Shown in pieces: positions 1-9,669 of a DNA stretch of 22,115 nt. The position numbers were made by a program, and so were the translations under genes. Numbering within the stretch: the first letter of the stretch is position 1; every line of letters begins with the position of its first letter. Source of the stretch: Hyphochytrium catenoides (lineage: Eukaryota > Sar > Hyphochytriomycetes > Hyphochytriales > Hyphochytriaceae); contig FLMG01001558.1 of NCBI GenBank assembly GCA_900088475.1, positions 3,468-25,582 on the forward strand, in the 5' to 3' direction. Under the pieces are notes generated by a model. The model had not been told where the DNA came from. It saw only the letters and a list, made by a program, of their open reading frames with translations, and ran no database searches.

Positions 1-92
1 TTACTTTCTCTCTCTCTCTCTTACTTTCTCTCTCTCTCTCTCTCTCTCCCCCTCTTTCTCTCTCCCTCTCTCCCCTCGCGCCCTTCTGGCAG
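1..92. repeat. CT-rich microsatellite at window edge
   Basis: Nearly pure pyrimidine with a repeated TTACTTTCTCTCTCTC unit at positions 1-40. It ends in TTCTGGCAG, so it may be the polypyrimidine part of an intron of the + strand gene that follows. Confidence 0.8.
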
Positions 93-100
93 TGATCCAG

Positions 101-678
101 CAGCTGCTTTGATAAGGAGCTGAAGGAAGCCGACAAACTCCAACTCCCCCTGTGAAATCTACCATCTTTCTTCTTTCTCTCCCTCTTTCTCTCTCTCTCT
201 TTCTCTCTCTCTCTTTCTCTCTGTCCCTTTTCCTCCTGCTTCATCTCTCTGGCCGTCGTCTTGTGATAATTTGCCTTGCGTACTTCCCTCTTCCTCGCCA
301 CGCTGTTGCCCAGGGACCAACAGAAAGAGAAGAGCTGCCCCCTCGCAGACAGCAGCCTTTTCCCTCTTCTTCCTTCCCTCTTTCTCTCTCTCTCTCTCTT
401 TGCTGTTATCCTTGCCCTTTCTCTCTTTTTCTCTCGCTCTGTCTCTCTCTCTCTCTTTCTCTCGTGTCCAAAGAGAAGGAATGCGGTGGTGGAGATGCTG
501 CTGTCACTTACCAGCGACGAGACGTGCCACAAGCAGTGAAAGAAATGAGAGAAAGGAAACGAAATAGCGAAGAAGAGTGAAAGGGAGAGATGTAGAAGAC
601 AAGGAGAAGATGACCAGAGAGAGAGAGAGAGGAGAGAGAGAGTAAAGAGAGAGGAGAGAGAGAAGAGAACAGAGAGAG

Positions 679-713
<35 letters not shown>

Positions 714-1120
714 AAGGGGCTGAGCAGAAAGATGACTTGAAACGGTGAGAATTTGAGGAGTCCTTCGCCTCTGTTGGCCGTTTCTGTCTCTTTCTCTCTC
801 TCTCTCTTGGACAAGAAATTTGATGTCCAGCAGCAGAATTAGACAGAGTGTGCCTAGCACGAGACAGAGTCCTCTAACAGAGTCTTACAAAGTGAGGCCA
901 TGGTTGGATAGAGGGAGAGAAAGATGCAGAGAGAGAGAAAGAGGGCGTTGACTTCTTGGTCAAGGGATCAGGTGACAGGTATCACTAAGTCATAAGGAAG
1001 GTGGGAAATACACCTGTGACGTGCAAAGAGAGGGAGAGAGAGAGAGAGAAAAAAGAGAGAATGCACAAGCAGGACGAGGTGCACGAGCCAGACATTGGCG
1101 AGATACGTAATGTACTATAG
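101..1120 (+). CDS. Probable 3' part of an unidentified multi-exon gene (5' end outside window)
   Basis: No family recognised. Exon-like islands separated by CT-rich, intron-like DNA join in compatible phases. An exon at 101-151 (reads FDKELKEADKLQLPL after an AG) ends at a GTGAAA donor. A second starts at 314 after TTGCCCAG and reads DQQKEKSCPLADSS in the phase left by the first. A third, about 471-535, reads NAVVEMLLSLTSDETCHK in the same frame as the second. It ends at GTGAAAG. A fourth, 816-891, follows a CT tract and reads SSSRIRQSVPSTRQSPL, ending AAA|GTGAGG. The last coding stretch, about 979-1120, is open in two frames; one ends DEVHEPDIGEIRNVL then TAG at 1118-1120. The donor between exons two and three is not visible, so the CT tract there may be coding (Ser-Leu-Phe rich) or an imperfectly understood intron. 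The phase agreement is seen; the gene is inferred. Confidence 0.35.
166..470. repeat. Imperfect CT microsatellites in two blocks (166-240, 361-470)
   Basis: Two blocks of (CT)n interrupted by TTT, flanking a non-repetitive island at about 241-360. Long apparent reading frames here are Ser-Leu-Phe artefacts of the repeat, unless the second block encodes a hydrophobic segment of the neighbouring gene. Confidence 0.8.
605..716. repeat. GA microsatellite
   Basis: Interrupted (GA)n of about 110 bases, inside the putative 536-815 intron of the + strand gene candidate. Reading frames through it are Ser-Leu artefacts on the minus strand. Confidence 0.85.
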
Positions 1121-1256
1121 TTACTACCATAGAGGAGGACACAGAGTGACAGGGAGATAAAAATGAGGGAGGAAAAGGGCAGAGAGAACATGGGGCCACG
1201 AGCCACGATAAGAGAGAAACGCTCACCGCGAGACAGACTAGTGCTAGGAGATAGGG

Positions 1257-1730
1257 TTACGTAGAGAGAGAGAAAGAGTAATGAGAGAAACGGCGGTCCG
1301 ATATTCTAAAAAGTTTGAAGCCCTTCTCTCCCACATTAGGTATCCAAAGATATTCCGCGTCTGTGCACTCTATCCTTGCCGCTATATCCCCAACTGGGCT
1401 GACAAAATAGAGAAGTAAGGGGGTCTCTTTCAGCTGTCCTACCTGAGAATATTCCGCCTGTAGCCCCCACAGCGGCGCCAAATGTCCCAGTTGCTCTCCG
1501 GCTTGCCCCCTCACCGGTGGGTGGGACAAGGGTAAGCCTAGGCTATTATCCGCTGACAATGTCCTGAAAACCTTAGCACCACCCATCCCATCCATGGAAA
1601 GCATAGAGCTTGTGGGCACCCGTATTATTACTGTGGGATCCATAATGTAATGAGGAGTTACGAAAAACCTTTGGGGCTATTACTACCACTGAACACCAAG
1701 ATCAGAGATGGCCTACCCACCTCGTGACAT
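1257..1730. other. Non-repetitive island with overlapping short open frames on both strands
   Basis: About 470 bases free of microsatellite. On the + strand an ATG at 1279 opens a 45-codon frame (begins MRETAVRYSKKFEALL, ends at a TAA near 1414). A second + frame stays open from about 1394 to 1560 and is Pro/Ala/Val rich (contains ENIPPVAPTAAPNVPV). The minus strand has a 128-codon frame over 1257-1643. A donor-like GTAAGC lies at about 1531. All three cannot be real. The stretch could hold exons of an unrecognised gene or the remains of a mobile element; I recognise no family. Confidence 0.3.
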
Positions 1731-1864
1731 ATTTACTTCGCTGATAGACAACCTCAGGCGCCCATCCGTCCCCATAATACTTTCTCTCAGGAGAGGAGAC
1801 AGAGCGTGAGAGTAAATAGACAGAGTCGAAGGAGATATGGAAGGGCTCTTATCCAGACTGAGCC

Positions 1865-1895
1865 CAAAAGAGAGAGAGAGAGAGAGAGAGAGCAG
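1865..1895. repeat. GA microsatellite
   Basis: A run of (GA)n about 24 bases long, followed by a second short GA run near 1900. The surrounding 1731-2040 region shows no supportable gene. Confidence 0.8.
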
Positions 1896-2049
1896 TACAA
1901 AGAGAGAGAGCACACGGCGTCTGGACAAACAAACGGGAGGGAATTAGAGAAAGGAGACGGGGGGAGGGGGCGCGTTTGAGGGAAAATGTATTCTTTCTTT
2001 TGTTCGGTCTGTCCCCCACTCTTTGCCTGTATTTATTGAAGCCTACTGC

Positions 2050-2074
2050 TCTCTCTGTCTTCTCTCTTTCTTAT

Positions 2075-2114
<40 letters not shown>

Positions 2115-2265
2115 CTGCTCCTCCACTTTTTTCTCTCCCTTTCTCTCTCTCTCTCTCCCCTCTCTCTCTCCCCTCTCTCTTCTCTCTCTCTCTCTAGTTC
2201 CTCCTCTCTCTTTTTCTTCTTTTTGTCTCTCTCTCTCTCCTCTCTCTTTCTCACTCTCTCTTTAA
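2050..2265. repeat. CT microsatellite
   Basis: About 215 bases of (CT)n with TTT and CCC interruptions. Apparent proteins on either strand here are Ser-Leu or Arg-Glu repeats from the microsatellite. Confidence 0.9.
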
Positions 2266-3770
2266 CATAGAGTTCTACACACATTTGCTTTATCCCCATT
2301 GTCGTTATGTTGCTCTTCATCTCTGAAGAAAGAGGAAGGGTGGAGGTGCCTTCTTCATCAGCAACCTGAGAAGCACTTGCATGCGAGAAGAGAGAAGAAA
2401 AAGAAGGCAAGAAGAAAGGCGTGGAACTGGGACGAAGAGAAGAAGAAGAAGAGAAGAATTTTGACGGATTCTCCAATAATAACGGACGAGGCACGGGGCG
2501 GTTCCAGAAGGTGGGATAGGGTAGTAGTAGGTCTAGTCGAGGAGACACCGGCAAGAGAGACAAGAAGAGAGAGACGCAATGTGCAGAGCAGCAGAAGAGG
2601 ACAGAAGGAAGAAGGTGGAGGAGGAGAACGACGAGAGAAAGAAGAGAGAAAGGAGGAATAAGACAAAGGCCACAAACAGCAGGAGGATGGGAAAAATAGA
2701 AAAGGAGAGAGAGGGACAAACGAGGAAGGTGATCCCATGAGCACCATCAGGATGATGATTATGCTCAGAAGAACGAAGGCGGAACAACCAACAGCGGCAA
2801 GCAGCAGCGAAGAGAGAGAGGGAAAGGGAGCGAGGAAGGAAGGACGACACAATATGGAAAGACGGGTGAGAAACGAGAGAGGGAGAGAGTGATACAAATG
2901 AAGCGAGAGAGGAGGATGATAGGAATCCTCTTCGGAAAGAAAGAGAGATTGAGGGTGGAGGAGAGGATGGCGGAGAGCAGGAAAACAAGTCTCACAATAC
3001 TGATGCGGCTGCTGCTGCATGAGAAGAGGAGGAGCCGCCGCAGCGGGACTCTGATTCCACAAGAAGAACCTGATTGCCACACGCCAGCAGAGAGAACAGA
3101 ACTTTTTCTAATTTCAGAAGAAAGCGCGGCTTCTGCTCCGAGTCATCTTGTCTTCCTCTCTCGCTGATTTCATCTGGTCATTCTGTCTCCAAGAATAACA
3201 CGCCGTCGTTTGAGGAGGAAGAAAGAGTTAGGAGAGGAAGAAGAGGTTGAAGAAGAGAGAGAGTTTCTCACTCCGTCTTACTCCCTTTTCTGATTGTCAG
3301 CCTTCTTGTGACAAACTGTTAACACGCTTCCGGTCTTCTATTCTCTTCGCTGGCCCTGCGATCTTCTGGCCCTAGTTCACCCGTCTCCTCAATGCCCCGC
3401 TAGGCTGCTCAGGCTCCATACTACTTCTTCTTCCTTCGCCGTCTTCTCGGGCCATGGACGCAGGGCGGCTCAACGAGAAAGAGCTCGAGCGGGGTGAGAG
3501 AAGCAGCAGGAGGAGCAGAAGAAGCAAAGACGTTAGGCTCCTCCTACAAATGATATTGGTAGTTAATAAGGACATGGAGGGATGATAGAGAAAGAAGAGA
3601 CCATGCGATGCTGCTGCTGATGATGCAGAGCTTACAGTCATTGGCCTTAGCGGCAGCCACAAAGCTTGAGGAGACAGGAGAAGATCAGAGACGGAGAAGG
3701 GTAATATAGCTGTCAATCACATTCTCAGCCAGCAGCATCTTGTTGTTGGCTATCAATGATGATAGGTAGA
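2266..3770. other. Purine-rich low-complexity region, no supportable gene
   Basis: The + strand is dominated by GAAGAA, GAGGAG and GAGA runs with few clear splice signals. Several frames of 90-240 codons exist on both strands, but all are Arg/Glu/Lys or Ser/Leu/Phe/Pro rich and shadow one another, as expected from purine/pyrimidine strand bias. It could be long introns or decayed repeats. Confidence 0.5.
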
Positions 3771-3771
3771 A

Positions 3772-4153
3772 TTGCAGCAGAAGGAAGGCGCCTGCGCCCA
3801 TCCATCAGTAGTCAATCAGGAGGAGGAGATAGAGAGAAGTAGGACAAAGACGACATTCTCGCGGCAGGTATGTGGCCTTCCTTTTTGCCTGTTCTTCCTT
3901 CTCCTGAGCTTTCCAGGAGAGAATATTCCCTATGGCGGTCTTCTGTCTTGTTGTAGGAAGAAGAATGACGATGATGAAGGTAGTAGGCGCCAGCGCTCGT
4001 GTCCTCTTGTCTCTAGATAAGTATGGCGTGGCATTGCTATGCTGCCTCTTTTTTCTTCATATTGCGATATCATCATCAATGATAAAGCTCAAAAATAGAG
4101 GACCACCGATTGACAAGGCAAAGCCAACAACAAGAAACCACCATCATGCATGA
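3772..4153 (+). CDS. Candidate small two-exon protein with one membrane segment
   Basis: Not recognised. A short frame up to 3867 (ends RTKTTFSRQ) abuts a good donor, CAG|GTATGTGG. A 49-base pyrimidine-rich intron-like stretch follows, 3868-3916, ending CTTTCCAG. The next frame continues in the same phase (0) from GAG AGA ATA to a TGA at 4151-4153. The second exon has an internal ATG at 3932 and a likely transmembrane helix (GVALLCCLFFLHIAIS) followed by a basic, His-ending tail. No ATG precedes the first segment, as a TAG lies just upstream, so either a further 5' exon exists or translation starts at 3932 (73 residues). Phase and splice signals are seen; that it is a gene is inferred. Confidence 0.25.
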
Positions 4154-4159
4154 TGTCCC

Positions 4160-5340
4160 GTCCTCTGTTATTCTTCCTCTCTGAATCTGGTTGTCTGTTC
4201 TTCTGCTATGATGTCTACTCTCTCTCCTCCTCTTAAAAATTTCCCTCTCATAAATCGAGTCTCTTTCTATGTGTAGCATTTCCTTCTTTTCATCGAAGTG
4301 TTGGGACTTTCCATCAAGCCAAAGGTCACGTCCGTTATCAGGAGTGGTAGTCCACACTTGGTACTCTTCTTGATAACATTCTTTTGCATGTTTAGCTGAT
4401 CGTAGTAGTCTAGATCTTCTTGCATGTTCTACATAGCGATGGGATGTGCGACTGCCCGCGCTCACCACGCGCTAATCCTAATCTCACTTCACATTTTCCA
4501 GACGACCTGCACTTCAGTTTATGGCGCTAGAGTGTTCTTTCCAACGCCTCCTCTGTAACTAGCAGTAGCGTAAGAGAGAGACGAGTCTCGGGATTCATTC
4601 CGAGAGGCTCTAAACGCTACACCATGTCTCTTTGCTCTTCTGTCTATATTGCTGTTTTTGATTTTCTCGGCCTCTCTCTCGCTCTATGTGCGCTTCTTCT
4701 CCTCCCCCTCTTATCTCCTTTCTGTGCTCTGTTTGTCTTCTTTTTTTTCTTTCTTCCTCCTCCCTCTCTCTTTATATGCCTAGCTCCCTGTTGTCTCCCA
4801 TCTATTGCCCTCGTCTCCTTATTAGGATCTCTACGTCTATGAATCTGATGATGGTGACTCTAATAGAAGAAACGGCCATTGAACTCTCGGTATTAACAAC
4901 CGGCTTGCTGCTGCTGTGGAACCGAAGAAGAGAGAGGTACGCTATATTTATGTCCGAAGGGGACGGAGATAAGGTGACGAGAAACTGCGACGAAGAAAGC
5001 CGAGAAGACGAGAGACTCTCAGCACTGATAAGTGATTTGGAGCCAATCTTCTAGTGTCACAGCCAGCGGCGCTAATCCCTCCTCCTTCATCAGTATCTTC
5101 CGACAACTAGACCACCATTCTATCTTAGAAGCAGCACCCTGTCACATCTCATATTTTGCTTAGTGGTCACCGTTCTCTCTCTCCCAATAAAAGAATGATC
5201 CACTTCACGTCGTCCAGTCAAGCTCTTACGAAGCAGTAGTAGCTAGCAGCAGCCCGGTGCACCACAGCTCAAAGAACAGCCAGCAAAAAAAAATGAAAGA
5301 CATTCCTCATGGAGAATTATAAGGAGCACTAACAAGTGTT
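4160..5340. other. Intergenic region with weak open frames only
   Basis: A minus-strand frame over 4076-4468 (130 codons) is not low-complexity but matches nothing I know. A + strand frame ends at 5052-5054 (ends ALISDLEPIF) with an AATAAA at 5186-5191 about 130 bases later, as a last exon would have. Neither has enough support to be called a gene. The rest, apart from the stem-loop near 4565-4620, is CT-leaning DNA without recognisable content. Confidence 0.4.
4565..4620 (+). other. Strong stem-loop (two nested inverted repeats)
   Basis: The outer arms GTAGCGT (4565-4571) and ACGCTAC (4614-4620) are perfect 7-base complements. Inside them TCTCGG and CCGAGA form a 6-base stem around the loop GATTCATT. 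A GAG/CTC pair can extend the inner stem with a small bulge. It lies outside any supported gene. It could be a structured RNA or an mRNA hairpin; no known RNA family is matched. Confidence 0.45.
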
Positions 5341-5624
5341 TATTTTTACTCTTCCAACCTTTATCCGCCATATCGCGTCCTGCAGAAGCTTGAACGTAGA
5401 TCATTGTATGTTTCGTTCCTTACCTTAGGCAATCGGTGAGTCTGCAGAAGAATATGAAGCGACAGAGTGCGGCAAGATGAGAAAGACCATAAGAGAGATG
5501 TGAAGATGGCTAATATGACGCAATAAAGAAGCGCTGCTTGTCTCTCCTTCCTAGCCCAGTAAAGGGCTGTTTGTTGGACAGAAGGGGCCAAAGCAGACTT
5601 TTTCAAGCCGGTCAGATTCTGTTC
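5330..5624 (-). CDS. Weak candidate: short spliced reading frame with a membrane segment
   Basis: Unrecognised. Reading leftward, a frame open from about 5624 contains a hydrophobic stretch (AALLYCVILAIFTSLLW) and runs to 5424, where it meets a strong donor, CCTAAG|GTAAGG. A 44-base intron-like segment (5380-5423) ends in CTTCTGCAG, and the next segment is open in the same phase to a TAG at about 5331. There is no ATG in the first segment, so any start must lie in an upstream exon. Its right part abuts the eL42 poly(A) signal, which argues against it unless it is an alternative 3' end of that transcript. Confidence 0.2.
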
Positions 5625-5642
5625 GATCGATTACCGGCCGCT

Positions 5643-5648
5643 TTTATT
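5643..5648 (-). terminator. Poly(A) signal of the eL42 gene
   Basis: AATAAA on the minus strand (TTTATT on +), 72 bases beyond the eL42 stop codon. This is a normal distance for a compact 3' UTR. Confidence 0.6.
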
Positions 5649-5720
5649 AAGACTCTTGGCATCGACATATGCAGAGCAACGCTAGAGAATACATCGAGAG
5701 GCTAGAAGTTAGATGTACGC

Positions 5721-6107
5721 TTAGTAAACGTGGCCAGCGGTCTTCTTCTTCTCTCCAAGCTCAAAGTGCTTGGTTCTCTTGATGGTCAACATCTTCTTTC
5801 TCTTGCACTCCTTGCACTCCATACGAAGCACAACCTTCTTGGTGGTCTTAGCCTGCAGACAGTACCATGCTTAAGAAACGGCGCAGCATTCGAAGCACCC
5901 TACATCGTATGACAATGTTGTTACCTTCTTGTGGAAGACGGGCTTGGTCTGACCACCGAAACCCTTCTGCTTAGCGTCGTAACGACGCTTTCCCTGGGCG
6001 TAGTTGGAAGCCTTACCAGCCTTGTACTGGGTGACCTTGTGGACCGTGTGCTTCCTGCACTTAGAGTCCTTGCAGAACGTGCGGCGCTCCTTTGGTACGT
6101 TAACCAT
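5721..6107 (-). CDS. RPL44: 60S ribosomal protein eL42 (L36a/L44), two exons
   Basis: Component of the large ribosomal subunit near the E site. Exon 1 is 6107-5925 (61 codons from ATG; good context ACAACCATGG) and exon 2 is 5852-5721, giving 104 residues against about 106 in yeast and human. The 72-base intron (5924-5853) is phase 0, GTAACA...CTGCAG. The family signature is clear: [12 protein letters not shown] start, [26 protein letters not shown], and the C-terminal KRTKHFELG. The zinc-binding cysteines are C12, C17, C74 and C77. Pro56, the residue whose change gives cycloheximide resistance in yeasts, is kept, so the ribosome is predicted drug-sensitive. Reading continues in frame upstream of the ATG, but family length fixes the start. 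Confidence 0.97.
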
Positions 6108-6109
6108 GG

Positions 6110-7340
6110 TTGTGATAATCTGATTCGTCGATGGGAGGCAAAATGACGTCAGATGCCGCGCAAAAAGAGAAGAGAAGTATCTCCAGAGACACAAGGTCTC
6201 ATCGAAAAGCCCCTTACAATAGGCAATAAGAATCTGCTCTGAGTAACAACGACTTACCGAGCGAAGCTCTGTTTGCTGCCGAAGAGTGTGAGAAGATGAA
6301 TGAAGGCTCTGTAGAGACCGTCAGAAGCGATAAGACGCAAAAATCGATGGCGCCGCGTTGGCGCCCATCCGCAGCACCAACCATAGCGTGGCAATATATA
6401 CTACTACTTCCTGGATAACTAAAATATCAACCGGAATATCCTAGTCTGCGGTACGTACTACTACAGTAGAATTGAGTGGGCCTGGTGATGGAGACGAGTG
6501 TTTGACGTGCTAGGGATGATGATACTGGATAAATAACAATCTGATCATGAATAAAACCATAGGGCATAGGACTGAGAGACACAGCCTTTACATGATTATC
6601 AAGGTTTTGCTCTGGCCTGATCTTTAGAATCGCTATGTACAGTTTTGCAGGCACAGATCTGACACACTGATTGATTCTGAAGCTTTGCCTCAGCTTCTTC
6701 TTTTTTGTAGTAGTTCACTACTCTAGAGATTCGACCGAAGTGCAGTTCGTGGTCTGTCGTAGAAGCTCGTAGTAGTGGTGCTAGCCATCTGTGTCATGCT
6801 TCGCCAATAAAGCAATAGCTTTCCATTGCATCTTGGCTTGACTCTTGCTCGAAGGGCTGGTCAGTAGGAGCTAGTCAGACGCAGACGACCATCATCTTTT
6901 CTTGATCATCATCCAGGCATCATGATGATGGGAGCAGTTGTTGTTCTCCACCAGAACGCAGCCTTCTTCCCACCATGCGACGCTGCAGGTTGAGCAAGTG
7001 ACTCCATGACTCAATCAGATATGCGTTCCTCACTCTGTTCCAGGAGATTTGAAAGAAGAGGTCGGAGACCTTCGGGATGATGATCTGTAGTCTTTGATCA
7101 GAATAATGAAAAGCGTCCAGAAACTCCAACTCCTTCCTTGTCTTATCTCATCATCTCGTCTTTTTTGATTCTTCTTATCTCGTCACTTACCTTCTTCTAG
7201 AAAGGTGGTCATCGCATTTGTCTGTTTTTTCAGCTCCTGTTGCACCACGTAGCCCCTTCTTCGTTCTTCTTCTTTGTGGGTGCTGTGATGATTGACAAAT
7301 TATTTAGACTACTCTTTCGTGCCCTCCTGCTGCTAATAAA
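6110..7340. other. Upstream of eL42; no supportable gene
   Basis: The eL42 promoter should lie here; at about 6349-6366 there are two GGCGCC boxes a few bases apart, some 240 bases before the start codon, a possible promoter element. A minus-strand frame at 6920-7129 (69 codons, begins MEFLDAFHYSDQRLQ) is not low-complexity. It lies leftward of a consensus donor, GTAAGTGACG, read leftward from about 7193. I could not join them in phase, so I do not call a gene. Confidence 0.35.
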
Positions 7341-7345
7341 ACACT

Positions 7346-7965
7346 TTCTCATCATAGCTTCTTCTTTCAGTCAGTATGGATCTTCTTAACTTATTTCTTA
7401 CTTGAGACTAGTCGGCTGACGGCCAACAATCTGCTTTGTTCTCGCTCTCTCTTGCTTCTTTTCTCTCACTAAGTTGTATCATTCTGACTCGCTATATCGA
7501 TAAATAGTCGACTGGATGGATGATGACTTATTACGGACCATTGCTGCCTACTAGCTCCTGCCCTTCGTAGGAGTCTCTCTGAAGAAGAAGGTGTATTGCA
7601 CCCCATGGGTCAAAGTCAGTCAACATAGGCCAGAAAGAGTACTCACAGGTACCTGCTTTATATTTATATTATGTTTGGCATCGATCTACGCTTTGTATTT
7701 GCTCCAACCATCTATCTTTCAGTGGTGCTGGACCTCGTTACTAGTGGACGACGATTCACGCTCTCAGTAACAACTCTTCATCAGCGGTCGTTTTGTTTTT
7801 TTGTTGTTTGAGGCTGGTCGTTGATGGCCAATCCGCCGTTGCTCTCTTTCTTTTCGCACTCTCTTGCTTCCTTTCTTCTCATCAATCAAAGCTTCTTTCA
7901 GACACTATGGACCTTACTTTATTTTCTGTCTGAGGCTAGTTGGCTGATGGCCACTTTCGCTTCAT
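7346..7965 (+). repeat. Degenerate ~121-bp repeat, about two to three copies
   Basis: Shared blocks recur in order. GCTTCTTTCAG followed by a near match to CACTATGGA is at about 7358-7380 and 7891-7911. TGAGGCTAGTTGGCTGATGGCC or close variants occur at about 7403-7424, 7810-7829 and 7931-7952. CTCTCTTGCTTC occurs at about 7447-7458 and 7859-7870. The spacing between the last two TGAGGCT blocks is 121 bases. A further worn trace, CAATCAAAACCTC then GACTGACGGC, lies near 8073-8107. No terminal inverted repeats or coding capacity were seen. Confidence 0.5.
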
Positions 7966-8984
7966 TAGATAATAAGAAGCTCCACCACTTACTGGAGGTT
8001 TTGCAGTTACTCCACCTGGACGTTTGCAGTAAGTTGCTCCTCCTCTCGTAACTCTCTTCTCTTTCCTCCCTCAATCAAAACCTCATGTACGTTGTAGACT
8101 GACGGCGGACAGAATAGATGTAAGCGAGCAATGCTTCGTTCATCGTAATAACCCACGGTCGTCCACGAAGATGCTGAGCAGCAAAAAAACTGTTTGAGCC
8201 TGCTGACTGTGGAAAGCATTCTACCTGTCATTCTTTTGCTTGTTGCTGATGATGAGATCATATGAATACTTGTGAAGCACGGGAGAGGAGGCCCCCGGCA
8301 GCCAGCCTCCTATTGTTTGTTGTCTTAACTACTACTGGTTATTGCCGCTTTGTTTAGATTTGTCGAGAGCCGACAAAAGCCCATCATGATCCCTCCTACA
8401 ATGAGCTTGGCTCTGATGAGTGCTCTTGATGTAGAGGAGGAAGAAGACTACCTCCTAGAGCTACCAACTGTTCCTTGTTGTACCCCTTGCATAGGTGCGC
8501 GAGCTTTACAGTTGTAGGAGGAGGTGCCTTACATACTATAATGGCCGATTTGCCCTCGTTATGATGGCCGCTCTACCTAATCTAATGTTCTCTAAAAAAA
8601 AAGCACCCAAAGACCGAAAGTTCGTCCGCTAACAACAAATGACGGACCTCCTCAGATTGGCCATCGTTAGGTTGACCACTTCCTAGTATATACAGCGGGA
8701 GACGTATCCCTTTTTACCAGGAGGCCTCATTATTGGAGATAATACCACGTGACATTCTTGGTGAACGGCCTGCTGCAGCGACGACGGGCCACCAGGTATC
8801 GCCGTGCAGGAGGGAAATCTATGAAGAAGGTAACAGCTAGCGGACTTCAGGGCGGGAGGGGGGTCGGAGGAGTAACGCACAGGCCCCCCAACGCTTGGAG
8901 ATTCGGCTGTCCTGGTACCGCGCTCGAGATGAAGAATCTTGAGCTGAAACGGCCGCTCATTCGAGAAGATGTGCTTTTTTTCCA
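7966..8984. other. Gene-poor region with short overlapping frames
   Basis: Frames of 70-100 codons occur on both strands, notably the mutually antisense pair at 8683-8985 (-) and 8749-8994 (+); neither has recognisable domains. A GTAAGT donor at about 8029 (+) follows a leucine-rich frame (LHHLLEVLQLLHLDVC), but no matching acceptor exon is evident. Confidence 0.35.
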
Positions 8985-9112
8985 ATTATTTTAATTTTCT
9001 AAATATTTCATAAACAAAAAACAAACAAAGTTAGTCAAGATTGAGTAAACAGGGCTTCTTTTTTTTTATAATAAAAAATGGAAGAAAGCCCCCTCTTCAG
9101 AAAAAAACTAAT
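8975..9112. other. AT-rich island
   Basis: About 140 bases of A/T runs (TTTTTTCC, AATTATTTTAATTTTC, TTTTTTTTTATAATAAAAAATGG) in otherwise balanced DNA, between gene-poor DNA and the upstream region of the cysteine-rich gene. Function is not evident. Confidence 0.6.
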
Positions 9113-9260
9113 AAAGTTTGTTCCCCATTTTCCTCTAGTAAGAGATACAAGTATCCTCTCATCCATGATGCCCCATACATAATACCTCAGACATCAGACA
9201 TCAACAAGCAGACAGAGTTCTTGGCTTCTCCTTTGAGATTTACCGTTGAGCAGCACGTGG

Positions 9261-9267
9261 TATAAAG
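9261..9267 (+). promoter_or_regulatory. Possible TATA box upstream of the cysteine-rich gene
   Basis: TATAAAG about 400 bases before the ATG at 9670. If used, the mRNA would have a long 5' leader, or one with an intron, covering 9290-9669, which contains no ATG-started gene of note. Placement is inference only. Confidence 0.2.
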
Positions 9268-9669
9268 GACAGGAGGAGGAAGAGCTTCAGAGGTGGTCGT
9301 GGTGTCTCCACTACGCTTAGAAGCAAGTTCTTCAGACCTTTCTCTTCTTGGAGATCGGTGCCTTTTGGGCTAACTAATCGGCTGAAAGACTGTCATCCAT
9401 CGCAAGGAAGTTCTTCTCAGGACAAGAGTCGTTACTTAGAGGGTCGCCGGGAGGACCTTACTATGGCTTTCAGTTCTTGGCCGCTTCAAGAGGACAGACT
9501 GATTATTTAGGGCTACGTTGACCGCTTAGTTGAAGGAGGGCCACCCCCTTATAGTTCTACCTTACGACGCTCCAGCTTCAGTTCCAATCCTTCCAAGAAA
9601 GGCTGAAGTTAGCTGGTATTTGCACCGATTCCTGCACCATACCACGCAACAAACAAAGAGTAAACAGTG

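Noticed and set aside
504-860. 118-codon minus-strand frame, with a GTAAGT donor-like site at 511
   Set aside because: Mostly Ser-Leu from the GA tract; the same DNA gives more natural exons on the + strand.
1470-1500. GGCGCCAAATGTCCCA as a retrotransposon primer-binding site
   Set aside because: No flanking long terminal repeats, polyprotein or target duplications were seen.
2033-3082. Long minus-strand frames of 105-240 codons
   Set aside because: They are Ser/Leu/Phe/Pro artefacts of purine-rich + strand DNA, overlap in several frames, and contain no domain.
4565-4624. Stem-loop followed by ACCA taken as a tRNA
   Set aside because: The 7-bp acceptor-like arms and CCA are suggestive, but the element is only 56 bases, the T-like stem is not adjacent to the acceptor strand, and no anticodon arm can be drawn.
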